The notes: generated by a model not told the origin, from the letters alone. 64,000 nt of DNA from Gonocerus acuteangulatus (GCA_946811695.1 OX328123.1:9743698-9807697); one strand, 5' to 3'; counted from the first letter of the stretch, positions 1 to 11,606 are shown. A program made the numbers and translations.

Positions 1-36
1 TATAAAGTATAGGAATTATTTAAACAAATGCTATAG

Positions 37-189
37 TGTGGTAGCAACGCTGCAGAACTATTAGCATTAGGAAGATTCCATCCGCAAAGGATGGCATGCC
101 TGAAGTTTACGAGAGCTAGGAATTGTATTCCTATAGGAGCTATGGAGATTCTACTTAACCTCACATCTGTTGAGATATCCATCGAATAG
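37..189 (+). pseudogene. LINE reverse transcriptase C-terminal remnant
   Basis: An open frame of about 50 codons ends with TAG at 187-189. It reads like the region after the RT domain of Jockey/I-type non-LTR retrotransposons: an RMACLKFTRAR segment followed by GAMEILLNLTSVEI, the usual 'R.ACL..T.A....P..ALE.LL.L.P' pattern. The frame has no RT motifs and the rest of the element is absent, so this is a dead fragment. Confidence 0.6.
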
Positions 190-1635
190 TCAGCCAAATA
201 CATACAATGTGGGAAAAACTAAAATTTTGGTTTCAAGTGATCCAAAACAACAGATTTAATTTTTTTGGCATGATTGGCATTCATCCGAATTGAGATATAA
301 TTATTAATCTAAAATTTAAATTCGTGTTGTCTTAATTTTTGTTTCTATTCTTGTGTCTTTTTTTATTTAAGTTTTGTCTTTTTTATTATTACAATTTGAC
401 TACTACTTCAACAGAATTTGATTCTGCTGCCCTGATGAGTTAATTGCCTCTGTCGCAGAACTCAAAAAGAATAAATATAAATTATTTTGAGCAATTTTCT
501 AAGGAGATACACAATCAATAAGTGGAAGAAAATACAAGTATAAGAATGATTGTATAATGGTAGGAGCTAGACACTACTTAAGGGGTAATATACCTTGTAA
601 CTTTTTTTTTATGGGCTTAAATGCATCCTCAACTAATCAAAAATTATATCCAGGACCGTTCATGTGGCAGAAAAGTTTTTGTTAAATGCCTTTACACTAA
701 CTGCCACTGGTCCTCCATCAATACATTTCAAAATTAGTAACAATTTTTTTTAATCTTTATTACAAGAAATTATGAAAAAAAAAAAAAATGAACATTTCAG
801 TTCATTAAACTTTAAAGTCCTTTTCCAAATCAGGCAATATGCTAGCGCCTTCAATTTTCATCTGATTAATGGCAAATTTTAAATGCAGCTTCCTAAAGAT
901 ATTTGTTAGTAAAGTATGGCAATTTTAGATTAAAAATTGCCTTCTGCAGACTATCGCCTGTGAAAAAAGGGGGTTCCCGTTCGTTAGCCACAGCACCGCC
1001 ATTTGGTTTTCGAAGAATTAAAAGTAATTTCTTTCGGATACTTTATCATCCCATTTAAAACTTATGACAAAAAGAATTTAAAAATATTCATTTACTTGTT
1101 AATCACAAATTGTAGAAAATGCCTTTGATTTTGGTGAGACAAGGTAGTATTAGCCCTCAGGCCGACCTCATGAACCAGATAGCGTAAGCATGTAAACCAG
1201 ATAAATAGCTTATGTAAATATGAGAATCAGTGCACAATGAAAGTATAAAGAGTTATCTATTGGAAAGTTCCACAAAATTGTTGGTAAGAGAAAATATTGA
1301 CAAATTGGGTTTAGTCATTACTCCGTCAGGACAAATGTAATATATTGTAATAAATACAATATACCTATTACGTAATCCAAAAAAATGTAATAGGACTGCC
1401 TGGGAATTTGATTGGGCCTTTACAGTTATTAAATTAAATCTATACCTAAACTGAATTTTACGACACAAAGATTTTTAATATGCTGCACAGTGACCACAAG
1501 TTTAGTCAAAGTTTTTGAAAACACAAATTTACTATTTAAGAGGGTATTTTTTTTTTTTTTTTTTTTTTTTAATTTTTAGCATTTGGGCTGAAAGTTTTTA
1601 TTGTTTTTGTGTTTAACACATTTATAAAAACCCAT
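190..1635. other. AT-rich intergenic DNA, nothing recognised
   Basis: No coding exon, RNA gene or clear TE boundary was found. It holds homopolymer runs (A at 776-788, T at 1550-1570) and scattered AT-rich sequence. Confidence 0.4.
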
Positions 1636-1800
1636 TACAGTGGAACATGGATCATCATTATTTCGAACATCTCTTAGTCCCTAGAATTTAGTGCATAAAC
1701 AATGCCAAAAAAATTGTGGTTAATTCGAACAAAATGTTGGATAATTAGAATTTTTTACAAGTCTGAACCTCCAATGGGAAGTGGAGAGTTTATAAATTTT
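1636..1800 (+). mobile_element. pogo/Tigger-like transposon end (fragment)
   Basis: The stretch begins TTACAGTGGAACATGG and then carries repeated 'ATTCGAAC'-like words (1661, 1720), as in the terminal inverted repeats of pogo/Tigger elements. No matching right end or transposase was seen nearby, so only one terminus is supported. Confidence 0.4.
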
Positions 1801-2078
1801 TAAATTGTGCTCTGGAGGAAACAATTAGTATCACTCTTGCTAAAGTATTATCAAGAGGAGTAAAGTTTATGTAAATTCAATACACACATTTAGTACTTTT
1901 ATTTATATATTTTCAATAAATGTTATTTCTACAATAGACATTTTTTTATTACCTTTTAAATAATTATTTAGTTGAGGCTTGCGAAAAATTTTAAATTTTG
2001 TAAAATGGCTCGGACTATCAAGGAGCTTGGCCACTCCTGTTATATATCCTATTGCGCCCCATTAGGGTTTTGCTCTAG

Positions 2079-2118
<40 letters not shown>
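2079..2118. repeat. (TA)n microsatellite
   Basis: Uninterrupted alternating TA tract of about 40 bp. Confidence 0.9.
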
Positions 2119-2119
<1 letters not shown>

Positions 2120-2511
2120 CTTAAGAGAAAGCCTTCATCTCTGGAAGTTGTAATAAAGAGGTAAGTTGTAAGAAAGAGACTCTGAGGATTGGCTTTGGGG
2201 CCACCATTTTTTATTAAAATACACTTTTTTTTGGTATTTTCGTAGATCAACATATATTAAATTAATCCTCTAAAAACATATCCCATTCCTCTTCCCATAG
2301 TTTCAAAATAAATAGTAAAACTTATGCTTTTTTTCCCACAACTTGTGTGGTAGTACCCCCATAATTATAAGTTGGAGCAAAAATGTGTATTCTTACAAAA
2401 TAAATACATATTAAACCTATTAAATCATTTGATGGCCGAAAGACAATTTCTCAGAAAAGATATATATTATTAAAAATATTGTTACTCTTCAATAAAACAA
2501 TTTTTGGAGGT

Positions 2512-2574
2512 CCGGTGGCCGTGAATGTTAAGGCGTGAGCACTTAACCTCCGTGCCAAAAGTCGTGGGTTTGAA
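2512..2574 (+). pseudogene. tRNA-like (Ser/Leu type) SINE head fragment
   Basis: The stretch reads GGTGGCCGTGAATGTTAAGG ... GTGGGTTTGAA, close to an A box and B box of a type II tRNA (Ser/Leu). A few substitutions and an absent acceptor stem argue against a working tRNA. It is probably the head of a SINE or a tRNA pseudogene; the T-arm runs straight into AT-rich DNA. Confidence 0.45.
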
Positions 2575-2915
2575 ATAAAACAATTTTTAAAACAATGAAT
2601 AATGAATGATGATGGGGTGTTCCCATAAATTTTAATCCCATGTCGAAGGAATTTATTGTAAATGTTTGAACCGGAACAATATTTCAGTTGATCAGAAACT
2701 CTTATTACAACAAAAAGTGTTCTAATTTTCCCATCAATAAATTATGGAGAAGTTTTTATGATAAAAAATTAATTTCATGACATAAGAAATAATTTTTGGA
2801 AATGTATACATTACAAAGGACACGATATATACATATTTTAAATGTTTATTTTCAATCCTTCAAAAAAGGAACAAATTTTATAATTTTTCAAATTGTTAAT
2901 AAAAAAATTACTTAC

Positions 2916-3086
2916 AATTCTTGTATTTCTTTCCCTTTCCCGCAGTACTTTGCAAGCTCATCGATAGCTTCTTCCCTAATAACCGTAGAATCAACATCGA
3001 AGCAGACGGCATCTGCTTTCTTCCAAATAGTTTTAACATTTGATGCCATTGTGGTCAGCGGGTAAGCTATTAGGTCAAACCTGCAT
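2916..3086 (-). CDS. PSPH: phosphoserine phosphatase, first coding exon
   Basis: The exon is bounded by TTTCAG (acceptor, 3087-3092) and GTAAGT (donor, 2910-2915). The start codon is at 3047-3049 and gives 44 codons plus two bases. It encodes [20 protein letters not shown] and then [17 protein letters not shown], which is the HAD-family motif I (DVDST; the first Asp is the nucleophile) and the start of the cap region of phosphoserine phosphatase, the enzyme that releases serine from O-phosphoserine in the cytosol. A stop codon lies upstream in this exon, so 3050-3086 is 5' UTR. The next exon (the TRRAMGG-type segment in homologues) was not found down to position 1 and must lie outside the window or in diverged sequence. 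Identification from motif I and flank is strong; the gene is only partly present. Confidence 0.85.
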
Positions 3087-3291
3087 CTGAAAATAATTTT
3101 ATAATAATGATTTTTTAAAGGCCAATGTTTAATCATGAACTATAATGTGTGTAAAAAATTGAAAACTGTATTATGTAATTAGTATTAATTGTTATTATTT
3201 TTTTTTTTTTTAAATAATTCTAATTTATACAGAAAAAAAATGACATGTGATTATGTGGCATGCAGAGAGTTCACTAAGAGAAATATATTAC

Positions 3292-3600
3292 CGACATATC
3301 TTCTCCTCAAGTTGTGTACTCTACTTAAAGCGTTAATTAACAAACAATTCTGATGATTCTTGATAAGCTTTGAAGGACTCCCATCCCAGCCACTTGTTGA
3401 TCTCAACATTTTATCCTCTTTATTATATAATAAATTACATATACGATTATTTAAAAGAAAACAAGAGTTACTTAAGACCCCTGCCGAGTATGAATGGTGG
3501 AATAGCAATAAAAGTATTGGATCTCCATGGAGAAGGGAATATATCAAATTGTTCCCTTATCAAATATCTCTGCCTGTACGGGTGGGCCCTTATCGATTTT
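3292..3600 (-). other. putative 5' UTR exon of the PSPH gene with a uORF
   Basis: On the minus strand an ATG at 3407-3409 opens a frame up to a possible donor (GTAATA) at 3286-3291. Spliced to the acceptor before 3086, this frame would run about 44 codons and stop before the PSPH start, so it would be an upstream ORF and not an N-terminal extension. The donor is weak and the 5' boundary is a guess based on the CRE sites just upstream. Confidence 0.3.
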
Positions 3601-3601
3601 A

Positions 3602-3623
3602 TGACGTCATTCCGCTGACGTCA
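3602..3623. promoter_or_regulatory. Two perfect CRE/ATF sites (TGACGTCA)
   Basis: TGACGTCA occurs at 3602-3609 and again at 3616-3623. Two palindromic octamers 14 bp apart are unlikely by chance in DNA this AT-rich. They lie about 550 bp upstream of the PSPH start codon, a position suited to a CREB/ATF-responsive promoter. Confidence 0.55.
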
Positions 3624-3631
3624 TCAATGTA

Positions 3632-4149
3632 ATCCTTTGACATTTCATTTATCTTTTAATTTTTTTAAGCCATATTTTATCTTCTATTTTTTTTTTATTT
3701 ATTTCAAAACCCGTTGCGTAATATACTGATTATTGAAAATTGTCTTTTGTCTTAATATTGGAAAAGAAGAAGAAGAAAAAACTATATTTTACAAAAAAAG
3801 AAACAAAGTTTGGATGACCAACTAAATTTGGTTTCTCCATACACAACATAATCCTCAACACTTTTACTTTAGGTATTCCAAAGAAAAAAAAAAGAAAGAA
3901 CAAGTAAAAAAATACCATAAATTACTTAAATAAATGAATCAATAACATAATTGATATGAAAAATGATTAATTGTTTCTGTACTTCAATGTCAATTTTCAA
4001 CAAATGCCATCAATTTTAGTTTAAGGGTTTTTACATAGCTTGTTTTTCTCAATTACCAATAATGGGAGAACATTGGACCTTTTAAAGATTTTCGTTCATC
4101 GTCGACTGATATCCCTCGAGCATTTGACTCGAATCTCAAGAGGTTAAAC
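3632..4149. other. AT-rich intergenic DNA, nothing recognised
   Basis: T-rich and A-rich stretches without exon, RNA or TE boundary that I can name. Confidence 0.35.
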
Positions 4150-4159
4150 ATTGGCACAT

Positions 4160-4760
4160 TTCTCAATAGGAAGGAAACCCGCTCATGAGGTTGACCTTAT
4201 AACACAATCTGGAAGTGACGATTAGAAAATTTAACGTTCCAGATCCCATAGATCTTAAAAATAACGGTGGTTCAAATTTGTGTGCATATATATATATTAT
4301 TTTCCACGTATTTCTGACCTTTATTTACGTATAATTATTTATTCTTTATATATGGCCAAGGTCAAAAGAATAGTACAAAGAGAATTGGAGTACTATTCTT
4401 TTGACCTTGGCCATATATAAAGAATAAATATATATATGTGTGTGTGTTTGTTCGCGCTTCTGACGGCTCAAAAATGGTCTGATTTTGATTAAATTTGGTA
4501 CAAAATCTTTCGTCTACCGGAACATGGCTTTTGGAGAGAAATTCGTGCAAAAAAAATTGGAAAGCTTTTGATATGCATGCTGGTGTAAGTATTGATATTT
4601 AAAATTAAACAATCTATAATTTTCAAAGTAAATCTATTTTTGTGGTTAGTTCTAGAGGCGATAAGAAGGCAAGGAATGGTCGGAATTCCGCTTAGAGAAA
4701 ACGTAAAATGTTTAGAAAAACCTTTGGCAGCCTTCTTCAACTAAAAAACACAGCTACAAA
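4160..4760 (-). mobile_element. Family D (DINE/HINE-like Helitron) fragment
   Basis: CCCGCTCATGAGGTTGACC, then TAACGGTGGTTCAAATTTGT, a TA-rich core, and GTTCGCGCTTC ... AAATTTGGTACAAAATC match the ordered blocks of the fuller copies at 26740 and 36453. The core here is replaced by a perfect hairpin (4341-4429). The 3' hairpin end is degraded. Confidence 0.5.
4341..4429. repeat. Perfect 36-bp inverted repeat (hairpin)
   Basis: ATTCTTTATATATGGCCAAG and the following 16 bases (4341-4376) are exactly mirrored after a spacer of about 13-17 bases, ending ...CCATATATAAAGAAT. It is a long perfect stem compared with the decayed DNA around it. Confidence 0.7.
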
Positions 4761-5461
4761 AAATAATTATCAAAACCGAACAAAAGTTTAAACCATGAAA
4801 ATTGGTTATAAAACATTTTTTTATGTGCGCATTAAGAAAACAAAGTTTATTTATTTTTAAACAAATTAAAATGTAGTTTTATACGGAAAATATTGTTATT
4901 TCTCAGCTTATATATACCTTTGTCATTTTTTAATTGGCAAACTACTGTCCTTTTACTTAATCTTCTTTTATTTATTATGCTATTTTCATGATTTAACATT
5001 TGTTTTGCTGTCTTGATTATTCTATTTTGTAATAAAATGGAAGTACATATCTTATGGGTCGTAGTGATTAAAAAGTAGTTTATGTTATCTAGTGTGATTA
5101 AACAGGAGCTACAACTACCCCTGTACACATCACTATTGCCAACTATTCTTCAAGATCAGGATTATTACAGGATTTTCTTCTTTTTTTAATTATTTTCTTA
5201 AATCAAAATATACATAATTTAAAAGGAACTTTGGTGGGTACAGGATATAACATTCACAATGTAATAATTTCATTGCAGGTTGGTTTTCATTCAAGTAAAT
5301 CCAAATTCTGCAATAGAGTTCTGGAATTGCTTCGAAACTAGGGCTTGACTTCTGACCTTTAGCTTGTTCTATTGATTATGAATTACACTCGCTCTGTTTT
5401 ATCAACACTACAACTAGAGACAGTAAGGCGACAGCATTCTAAGCAGTTGGTTTAAAAAATA

Positions 5462-5515
5462 AGTCAGATTTGGAGGAACTGCGTCATCTTAGCGTATTAA
5501 ACAACATCTATCCCT
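5462..5515 (+). mobile_element. Family D 5' end (fragment)
   Basis: AAGTCAGATTTGGAGGAACT followed by GCGTCATCTTAGCGTATT is a diverged copy of the D-family 5' terminus also seen at 28130 (reverse), 51250, 59845 and 63525. It is cut off by the foldback element that starts at 5518. Confidence 0.45.
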
Positions 5516-5517
5516 TA

Positions 5518-6687
5518 TACAGGGTGATTCAGGTCTAAGTAGCCAAACTCTAGGAGGTGATTGCAGACATCATTTCCAACAAAAAAGATCATTTGAAGTA
5601 TGGTCCGATTCCTAAAGGAAAAGGAGCTATGTCCAATTTTCTGTTTTTTAAAAGTAGTCATGTTTTTTAATGAATAAGAAAGGATTTCTCAAAAACTATT
5701 CAAGATAATTTAATTCACATTATGCTATCATAAAATAGATAAAATTTCCTTTAAAAAAACAGTAATTTAATTCACTAAAACTAGTTTTAAAAGATACTTT
5801 CTGGACGTCTAATAACGCACTTCTGTTTTTATCAATGAATCAGAGTTTTTTCGCGATTTTTTTCCTCAGCCCCCTAACAGCCTACAGATTCAATACTTAC
5901 ACGAAAACTTCTACATTTAGAAAGCATTAAATGCATGCAAATGAAGTGAAGGTTTATTGAGGGATAAGTTGAACGATTGGCTCCCTTTTGTCAAAAAAAA
6001 TTACTTTCAAATACCTTCTGTGAAGAAATTAAAAATTATTCATTTTTTATTGGCCAAACTGTGGGAATACAATGCACAGTCCGGAAGCAATAAAAAGTAA
6101 CTAAAAGAAATAATTTTTCATTTAGGAGAGATGTTACATTTTTTATTTTACAAATTTTCATTGATTTATCTTTTACATGATATAGTTGGCACTAAAGTAT
6201 TTGCTAATATATTTGGGAGCCAATCGTTCAATTTATCCCTCAATAAACCTCCACTTCATGTGCATGGATTTAATGCTTACTAAATGTAGAAGTTTTCGTC
6301 TAAGTATTGAATCTGTAGTCCGTTAGGGGGCTGAGGAAAAAAAATCGCGAAAAAACTCTGATTCATTGATAAAAACAGAAGTGCGTTATTGGACGTCCAG
6401 AAAGTATCTTTTAAAAATAGTTTTAGTGAATTAAATTACTGTTTTTTTAAAGGAAATTTTATCTATTTTACGATAGCATAATTTGAATTAAATTATCTTG
6501 AATAGTTTTTGAGAAATCCTTTCTTATTCATTAAAAACATGACTACTTTAAAAAAACAACAGAAAATTAGACATAGCTCCTCTGCCTTTAGGAATCGGAC
6601 CATACTTGAAATGAACTTTTTTGTTGGAAATGATGTCTGCAATCACCTCCTAGAGTTTGGCTACTTAGACCTGAATCATCCTGTATA
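5518..6687. mobile_element. Mariner-type foldback MITE with ~470-bp inverted arms
   Basis: The left end ACAGGGTGATTCAGGTCTAA and the inverse of the right end ACAGGATGATTCAGGTCTAA start inverted arms at about 5519-5987 and 6212-6685, separated by about 224 bp. TA dinucleotides flank both ends, the target duplication expected for the Tc1/mariner superfamily. The arms agree almost base for base with scattered substitutions. There is no transposase; open frames inside are fortuitous. The element is non-autonomous and would snap back into a long duplex if transcribed. Confidence 0.75.
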
Positions 6688-6699
6688 TGTCTCTTCCAC

Positions 6700-6930
6700 A
6701 TTTAGAAAACTATATAGTCGGAGAGCTAGCAACGCACTTTTCATGAAGTGTTTTATGCTCCTCGAAATTTTGCTATAATGTACCTCTTAGGTAGATTAGA
6801 AGGTAAGTATGTGTTTCCTGGACATACATTGGAACACCAGGTACTGCCCATAGGGGAAAGGTGCAAAAAAACATTGCCCAAGAATAGTGTTTTATTCAGA
6901 AGCCAACTATCATTGATGCAAAATAATTGC
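6700..6930 (+). repeat. Interspersed repeat family F, copy 1
   Basis: The stretch from TATAGTCGGAGAGCTAGC through CATAGGGGAAAGGTGC to GAAGCCAACTATCAT recurs in reverse at 33680-33890 with scattered differences. Frames are not conserved between the copies, so it is probably a non-coding TE part. Confidence 0.6.
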
Positions 6931-7589
6931 AAATTAAGGCAATTTTACAATGAATAATAAATAAGGCTGGCACTTTTAAGGAAGTTAAAATGATAATAAT
7001 AAAAAAACAAACTAAGAAGCTAGTTTTTATTTTTAATATTAAATGAAGTGCTTTATTCACGCTGCGATTTAAACAGCGTCTTCAATAAATATATTTGAAA
7101 ATAATTACAAAAGGGCAGACTGTAATTATTAATGTAAAATGATTGCAAATTAAGGCAATTTTGAAATTAATATTAAATAAGGCAGACACTTTTACGTGCT
7201 ATACGTGCTATGCGTTTTTGCGCGCTTCGCTAGCTCAAGAAGATATCAAAACTCTAGTCAATCCAACTCGCTAAAATTAATAGAATTCTATTAATTTTTG
7301 TGAGTAAGAAACCAATCGCTTTTTATCTGTCAGGAACATCGTGAACTAATTGTAAAGACCCATTTTTCTCACTAACATAAACAGAGCTTTTTCACAAACA
7401 AACGCTAATTCACTGTTGAAGGTTACTTTACTCCCAGCAAGAACCAATACAATTGCTCATCGTAATCCTCCAATAGGAAGGCAAATGAGTTATGCGCTTG
7501 CGCTGAATCACTGATAAAATCACTATTGCTACTTCAAAAGTAACTGGATATGGTCTTCGCAAAAAGACCCTCGTTAACTACTATGAGAT

Positions 7590-7880
7590 TGTCGCATAGG
7601 CGTATTTAAGGGGAGGGCTGAGGGGGCTGCAGCCCCCCCCCCCCCCCCGAAATTTTGATTTTATCGGTAAAAATTTCATAAAACCCTTAAAAATAAATGA
7701 AATAACATCATATTCATAAACCATATTCTATTTTGGGTGTAATAGCAATTAAGTTGGCTAAAACTCTTCCAAGATCTAAATTGTTAGAATTCCATCTATG
7801 TTTTAGGAAATGGTCTCAGCCTCCCCCTCCTCCCGAAATTTTCCCATCCCCCTCCGAAATTATTTTCTATATACGCCCAT
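7590..7880 (+). repeat. Poly-C-containing interspersed repeat, copy 1
   Basis: A C run (7632-7649) followed by GGGTGTAATAGCAATTAAG and later CCCGAAATT ... TATACGCCCATGG matches 18540-18790. I cannot assign it to a TE class. Confidence 0.5.
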
Positions 7881-8390
7881 GGATTGTAGAAGAATGCTTT
7901 GGGTTGTACTCACCTCTTTCCAAGCAAGAAGCAACTAGCATCGGACGCTTTGCTACGATCGCGCTAATCTTGTCAATTGTACTAAATACATTACGTAAGA
8001 CCGGTGCAGGGGGAAGTGGATGCTAACAATGAAGAATTGCTCGTAATGAGTATTTTCAAGGACCTCATCTAATTATAAATATTATCCTCGTGCGATTTTA
8101 TTTGTCGCATTCTTTTATAAAAACTATGTTTTATTGATGTCAATTTCTTTTATTTTATGCAAATCAATGGCCTTTTGTCTTATTTATAATCATTGTGACT
8201 TTTCCTGTCGTTTGATTGTGCAATCTAACATCAAAGGAACGTACTAAGGTGGGTTTTAGAACTGTCCGAAGGAATGTCGTTTTTGAAGTTGCACTCATGA
8301 AAGAATTTAGGAGTATTCATTGATCCTAACCATTAGATACCAAACATGATATCTTCCATATAAGTATATATATATATATATATATATATA
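7881..8390. other. Intergenic DNA ending in a (TA)n tract
   Basis: No gene recognised. A (TA)n tract at 8363-8390 abuts the Helitron that begins at 8391. Confidence 0.4.
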
Positions 8391-9772
8391 CTAGCTGACT
8401 ACCCGTGCTTCACCACGGCCGATTAGTAGTTTTTATATTGCTTTAAATAAGGTATGATCAAATTTAACGCTACTACATAATTTTGTACAGATTATTATTG
8501 CACGGACTTTAGAGTTACCCAGGAAACACCATGTGGAAGTAACCGTGCTTGTTTCCGTTGGGGAGTAAAAAAAATAAAAATACAACAACCACTGAAAAAG
8601 TTAGGTAAACAGAGACAAATACACGTTGAAAAGAATAAAACTAACAACTTTGAAGATTTAAGCACTTATCTCTTCGGCTGACATCGCCCCACCGAATATT
8701 ACAAGAGAATCTTTTTTCTAGAGAATTTAATAACCTTTCGAATAGCCATTTTCCACTTACTAAGATTTCCCAATAGTATTCGAGATATTTCAGAAAATAT
8801 ACTGAGATCCGAAAACTTTGTACCACCATTAATAATTTTTGTTCCCCATATACTAATTACCTCCAAACGATACCAAAGTTTAAATATCTTAGATTAGATG
8901 AATATCAAATACCTGATACAAGTTTCAAGTGAACCAATCATCGTTTTTGAATATCCAAACAGAACTTTAGTTTGTAAAAGTATTTCTATAAATTTTTTTC
9001 GTAAACGGTAACAGAAATCGCTTTAAAAATTGTTTCATTCGTTTTCCTATGTTAAGGAACCTATATAATGAGTATCTGTGCATGTGGACTCGAAAATGTA
9101 AGCGTTCCGATTTTTTCGTGCAAAGTTTGCTCCAAAAACCATGTTCCAGTAAACGGATTCAGCTGGTTAATGAACTTCACCTTTCAAATAAGAAGAAAGA
9201 TTTTTTACCAAATGTCATTAAAATTGGACCATTTTTGAGCCGATGAGGAACTTCTTAATAATTCAAACCCCCCTTTGAAGTACTTAAAAATTTGAATATC
9301 AAAAAACCTTTCTTAGCGAGTGTTAACATTCTTAACGGATGGTCCGTGCAAAATTTCAAATTTTTGTCTCAAGTGGTTCGGGATATTATTAACTAGGATG
9401 GACCATCACCAGGTATAGCGAAAAATCTATGTGGGACAGTTTATTTCTAGTAATTCAAGGTCTGCCATCATAGTGGAAATTAACCTCAATTAAAAATAAT
9501 ACTATGAAATAGATAATGTACGGTAACAGCTGTTCTTTATCGTCCTAGCAACGCATGCTGCCTAGGCTTGCTTGCTCTAACCAACTAAAACTTTAATTCC
9601 CTCTAAAAACACTTAAAAATTCGAATATCAAAAAATCCTTTCTTAGCGAGTGCCTACGTTATATAGGGAGTGTCCATGAAAAATTTCAAAATTTTCTGTC
9701 GAGTGGTTTGGGCTGGGCGATGATAGGTCAGCGAGTCAGTGAGTGAGTGGTATTTGACAAATATATAGTATC
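8391..9772 (-). mobile_element. Non-autonomous Helitron (family C), copy 1, with nested D fragment
   Basis: Read on the minus strand the element ends in the hairpin CCGTGGTGAAGCACGGGTAG plus TCAGCTAG, and begins near 9772 with the TATATATTTGTCAAATACCA block shared with 31896 and 62284. It is longer than the other two copies (about 790-815 bp) because a D-family 5' half is inserted at about 8565-9290. No Rep/helicase coding sequence is present. Confidence 0.65.
8565..9290 (+). mobile_element. Family D fragment nested in the Helitron
   Basis: GTTAGGTAAACAGAGACAAA, then TTTAAGCACTTATCTC and CAAATGTCATTAAAATTGG match, in order, 52870-53040 and parts of the fuller D copies. The open frame at 9049-9246 falls in this repeat and is not a gene. 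Confidence 0.5.
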
Positions 9773-10154
9773 TAGGCGCACGGTAGTGCGCCAGGCCAAG
9801 TTCAGGCCTAAGCATACTGTGTGTATATTACAGGCGGTCTTAGAGCCGATTTTTACCCTCTCATAACTTTCAACCAGGTAAAGATAAAGTTATGAAATTT
9901 TACACAGGTATTATACTACTAGATGTGAGTAAAACTGGAAATTTTCATAATTCTACATCGAATAGTTTCTGAGATATAAGCGATCGAAAATCGGGATTTA
10001 TAGGACTCACTCACTCACTCACTCACTGACTCATCAAAATTATTAGGCACTTCCCATGATGCTAGAGACTTGAAATTCTGCATGAAGATAGATATGAAGA
10101 CTTTATTAAAGGAAAAAATCGAAAAATCGCGAAAAGTTTTGTTTGCCTCCGCTT
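9773..10154. mobile_element. Possible further Helitron-like repeat
   Basis: A perfect hairpin GGCGCACGGTAGTGCGCC lies at 9775-9792 directly beside CTAG (seen as CTAG on both strands), as at Helitron 3' ends. The far side has TCACTCACTCACTCACTGAC words (10008-10030). The termini are not proven. Confidence 0.35.
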
Positions 10155-11606
10155 CCGGGGCGGGGGCGTTCCAGTTATGTACTTCCTTCGGAAACCCATC
10201 AATCCGTCCGAAACCCATGATGTGGGGTATCAAATGAATTGTCTCGGTATGAAGAACCTATATTTGATGTTTGATGTTTTAAGAAACAATTAGACGCATA
10301 TAGTCTCGGTAAAAATCGTATACCAGCTGTCTGTCTGTATGTTTGTTCCTCTTACAAATCCGTACCGTTTGAACGATTTTGACCAAACTTCGGACACAGA
10401 TAGGTCTTGATACGCGGAGAATCATAAGCTAGGTTAAATTGTCTATCAGCTGTTTGTCTGTTTGTTACTTATACAAATACACACCGTTTGACCGATTTTT
10501 ACAAAATTTGACACACATGTCGGTTTTTATCCGGGTAGTGTCATAGGCTAGGTAAAGAAGTTCTTTCAGCTGTATGTTTGAATGTTTGTTCCTTATACAA
10601 ATTCACACCGTTTGGCCTATTTTGACCAAACTTGGCACGCAGGTAGGTCTTGATACGGGAGTGTCATATTACCTACGACGTTTTGAACTTTTTGTTCCAT
10701 CGAAATGCCATCATTTCTTCTGAAACCTATCATGTGGGGTATCAAATGAATCGTCTTCGTAAGGAGAACCTATATTTGATGTTTTAAAAAACATTTCGAC
10801 GCATCTTAACAAAAAAAGTTGTGACTTCTTTCTTAAATGTAGTAAATAAAGTCGTAGGGGTTCACTGCATAATATAAAGCAGATACTATGTTTTTAAAAG
10901 TCGAACCATCTAAATTACAAAGTTTAGGATCACAAACCCAAAATGTATCGTCTTTGTTCTTATATTTTTCTTGAAGGCCTTCTGCACTTTCCCTATTGTG
11001 ATCTTTATACTCGGGATAAGTTTCCTGTGTTTTACAGTGTAATAGTTTAGTTAAGAGAGCAATCAATTGGTCCTCTAGAGTAATGTCACCTGGAAGAGCT
11101 TCTAACTTTTCTAGTCTAGTGATTAGATGTATGTAGGCTGATTATTGGTATCAAATATCAAGAAGTAAGGAGAACCTTATGCAGAACCCGAAGACCCTGG
11201 TTTTATATGAAGTACAAAAGCCAGTAGGTATGCGGCAACTAAATTCTATTTAATACTTAGAAAAAAGTAATGAGATCCCCTAAAAAACATAAATGTGAAA
11301 TAGAGGCCAAGTTCCTGCCCCCGCAAAGAAACACTCCCTTCCTCAAAAATATCCCCTCCTAAAACCCCCCAAAAACGCCTTACCATTCTACACTCCAAAA
11401 AAGTAGTATGAGTTGGTGTATTAATTCAACCAAAAATATTTGCCAATACAAGAAAGAAATGTCCAAGTTCATTACTTGGAAGACCTCATAGTTACTTACT
11501 AAGAACAGTAAAGACACTTCAACTGACCTTTAAAAACAACAATAAAAATACTTATATCCAGTTACTAAAATATCACTATCCTCAACCAGGTATATTTTTA
11601 AACTTG
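10155..11606 (+). repeat. Left arm of a ~1.45-kb inverted repeat
   Basis: The arm is mirrored at 12467-13926 with very few differences (for example single changes near 10285 and 10560). Inside lie three imperfect tandem units of roughly 115 bp (10323-10672), each with 'CAGCTGT.TGT.TG', 'ACCGTTTG' and 'CACAGATAGGTCTTGATAC'-like words. The arm also holds an identical 77-codon open frame (10833-11066, minus strand) whose product I do not recognise. Confidence 0.85.
10833..11066 (-). CDS. Unrecognised 77-codon ORF in the palindrome's left arm
   Basis: The frame starts MIALLTKLLHCKTQETYPEY and ends in VNPYDFIYYI. It is present unchanged in the other arm (13022-13255, plus strand). It has no membrane segment, motif or family resemblance that I can name. 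It is hydrophilic and fairly rich in Lys, Asp and Tyr. Identity between arms follows from the arms' overall identity, so it is not evidence of selection. It could be the remnant of a TE-encoded protein or a chance ORF. Confidence 0.25.
   Translation of the reverse strand: MIALLTKLLHCKTQETYPEYKDHNRESAEGLQEKYKNKDDTFWVCDPKLCNLDGSTFKNIVSALYYAVNPYDFIYYI

Noticed and set aside
3360..3632. Plus-strand ORF of 90 codons next to the CRE sites as a divergent gene
   Set aside because: No homology or splice support. It overlaps the likely 5' UTR exon of the minus-strand gene and contains no recognisable domain.
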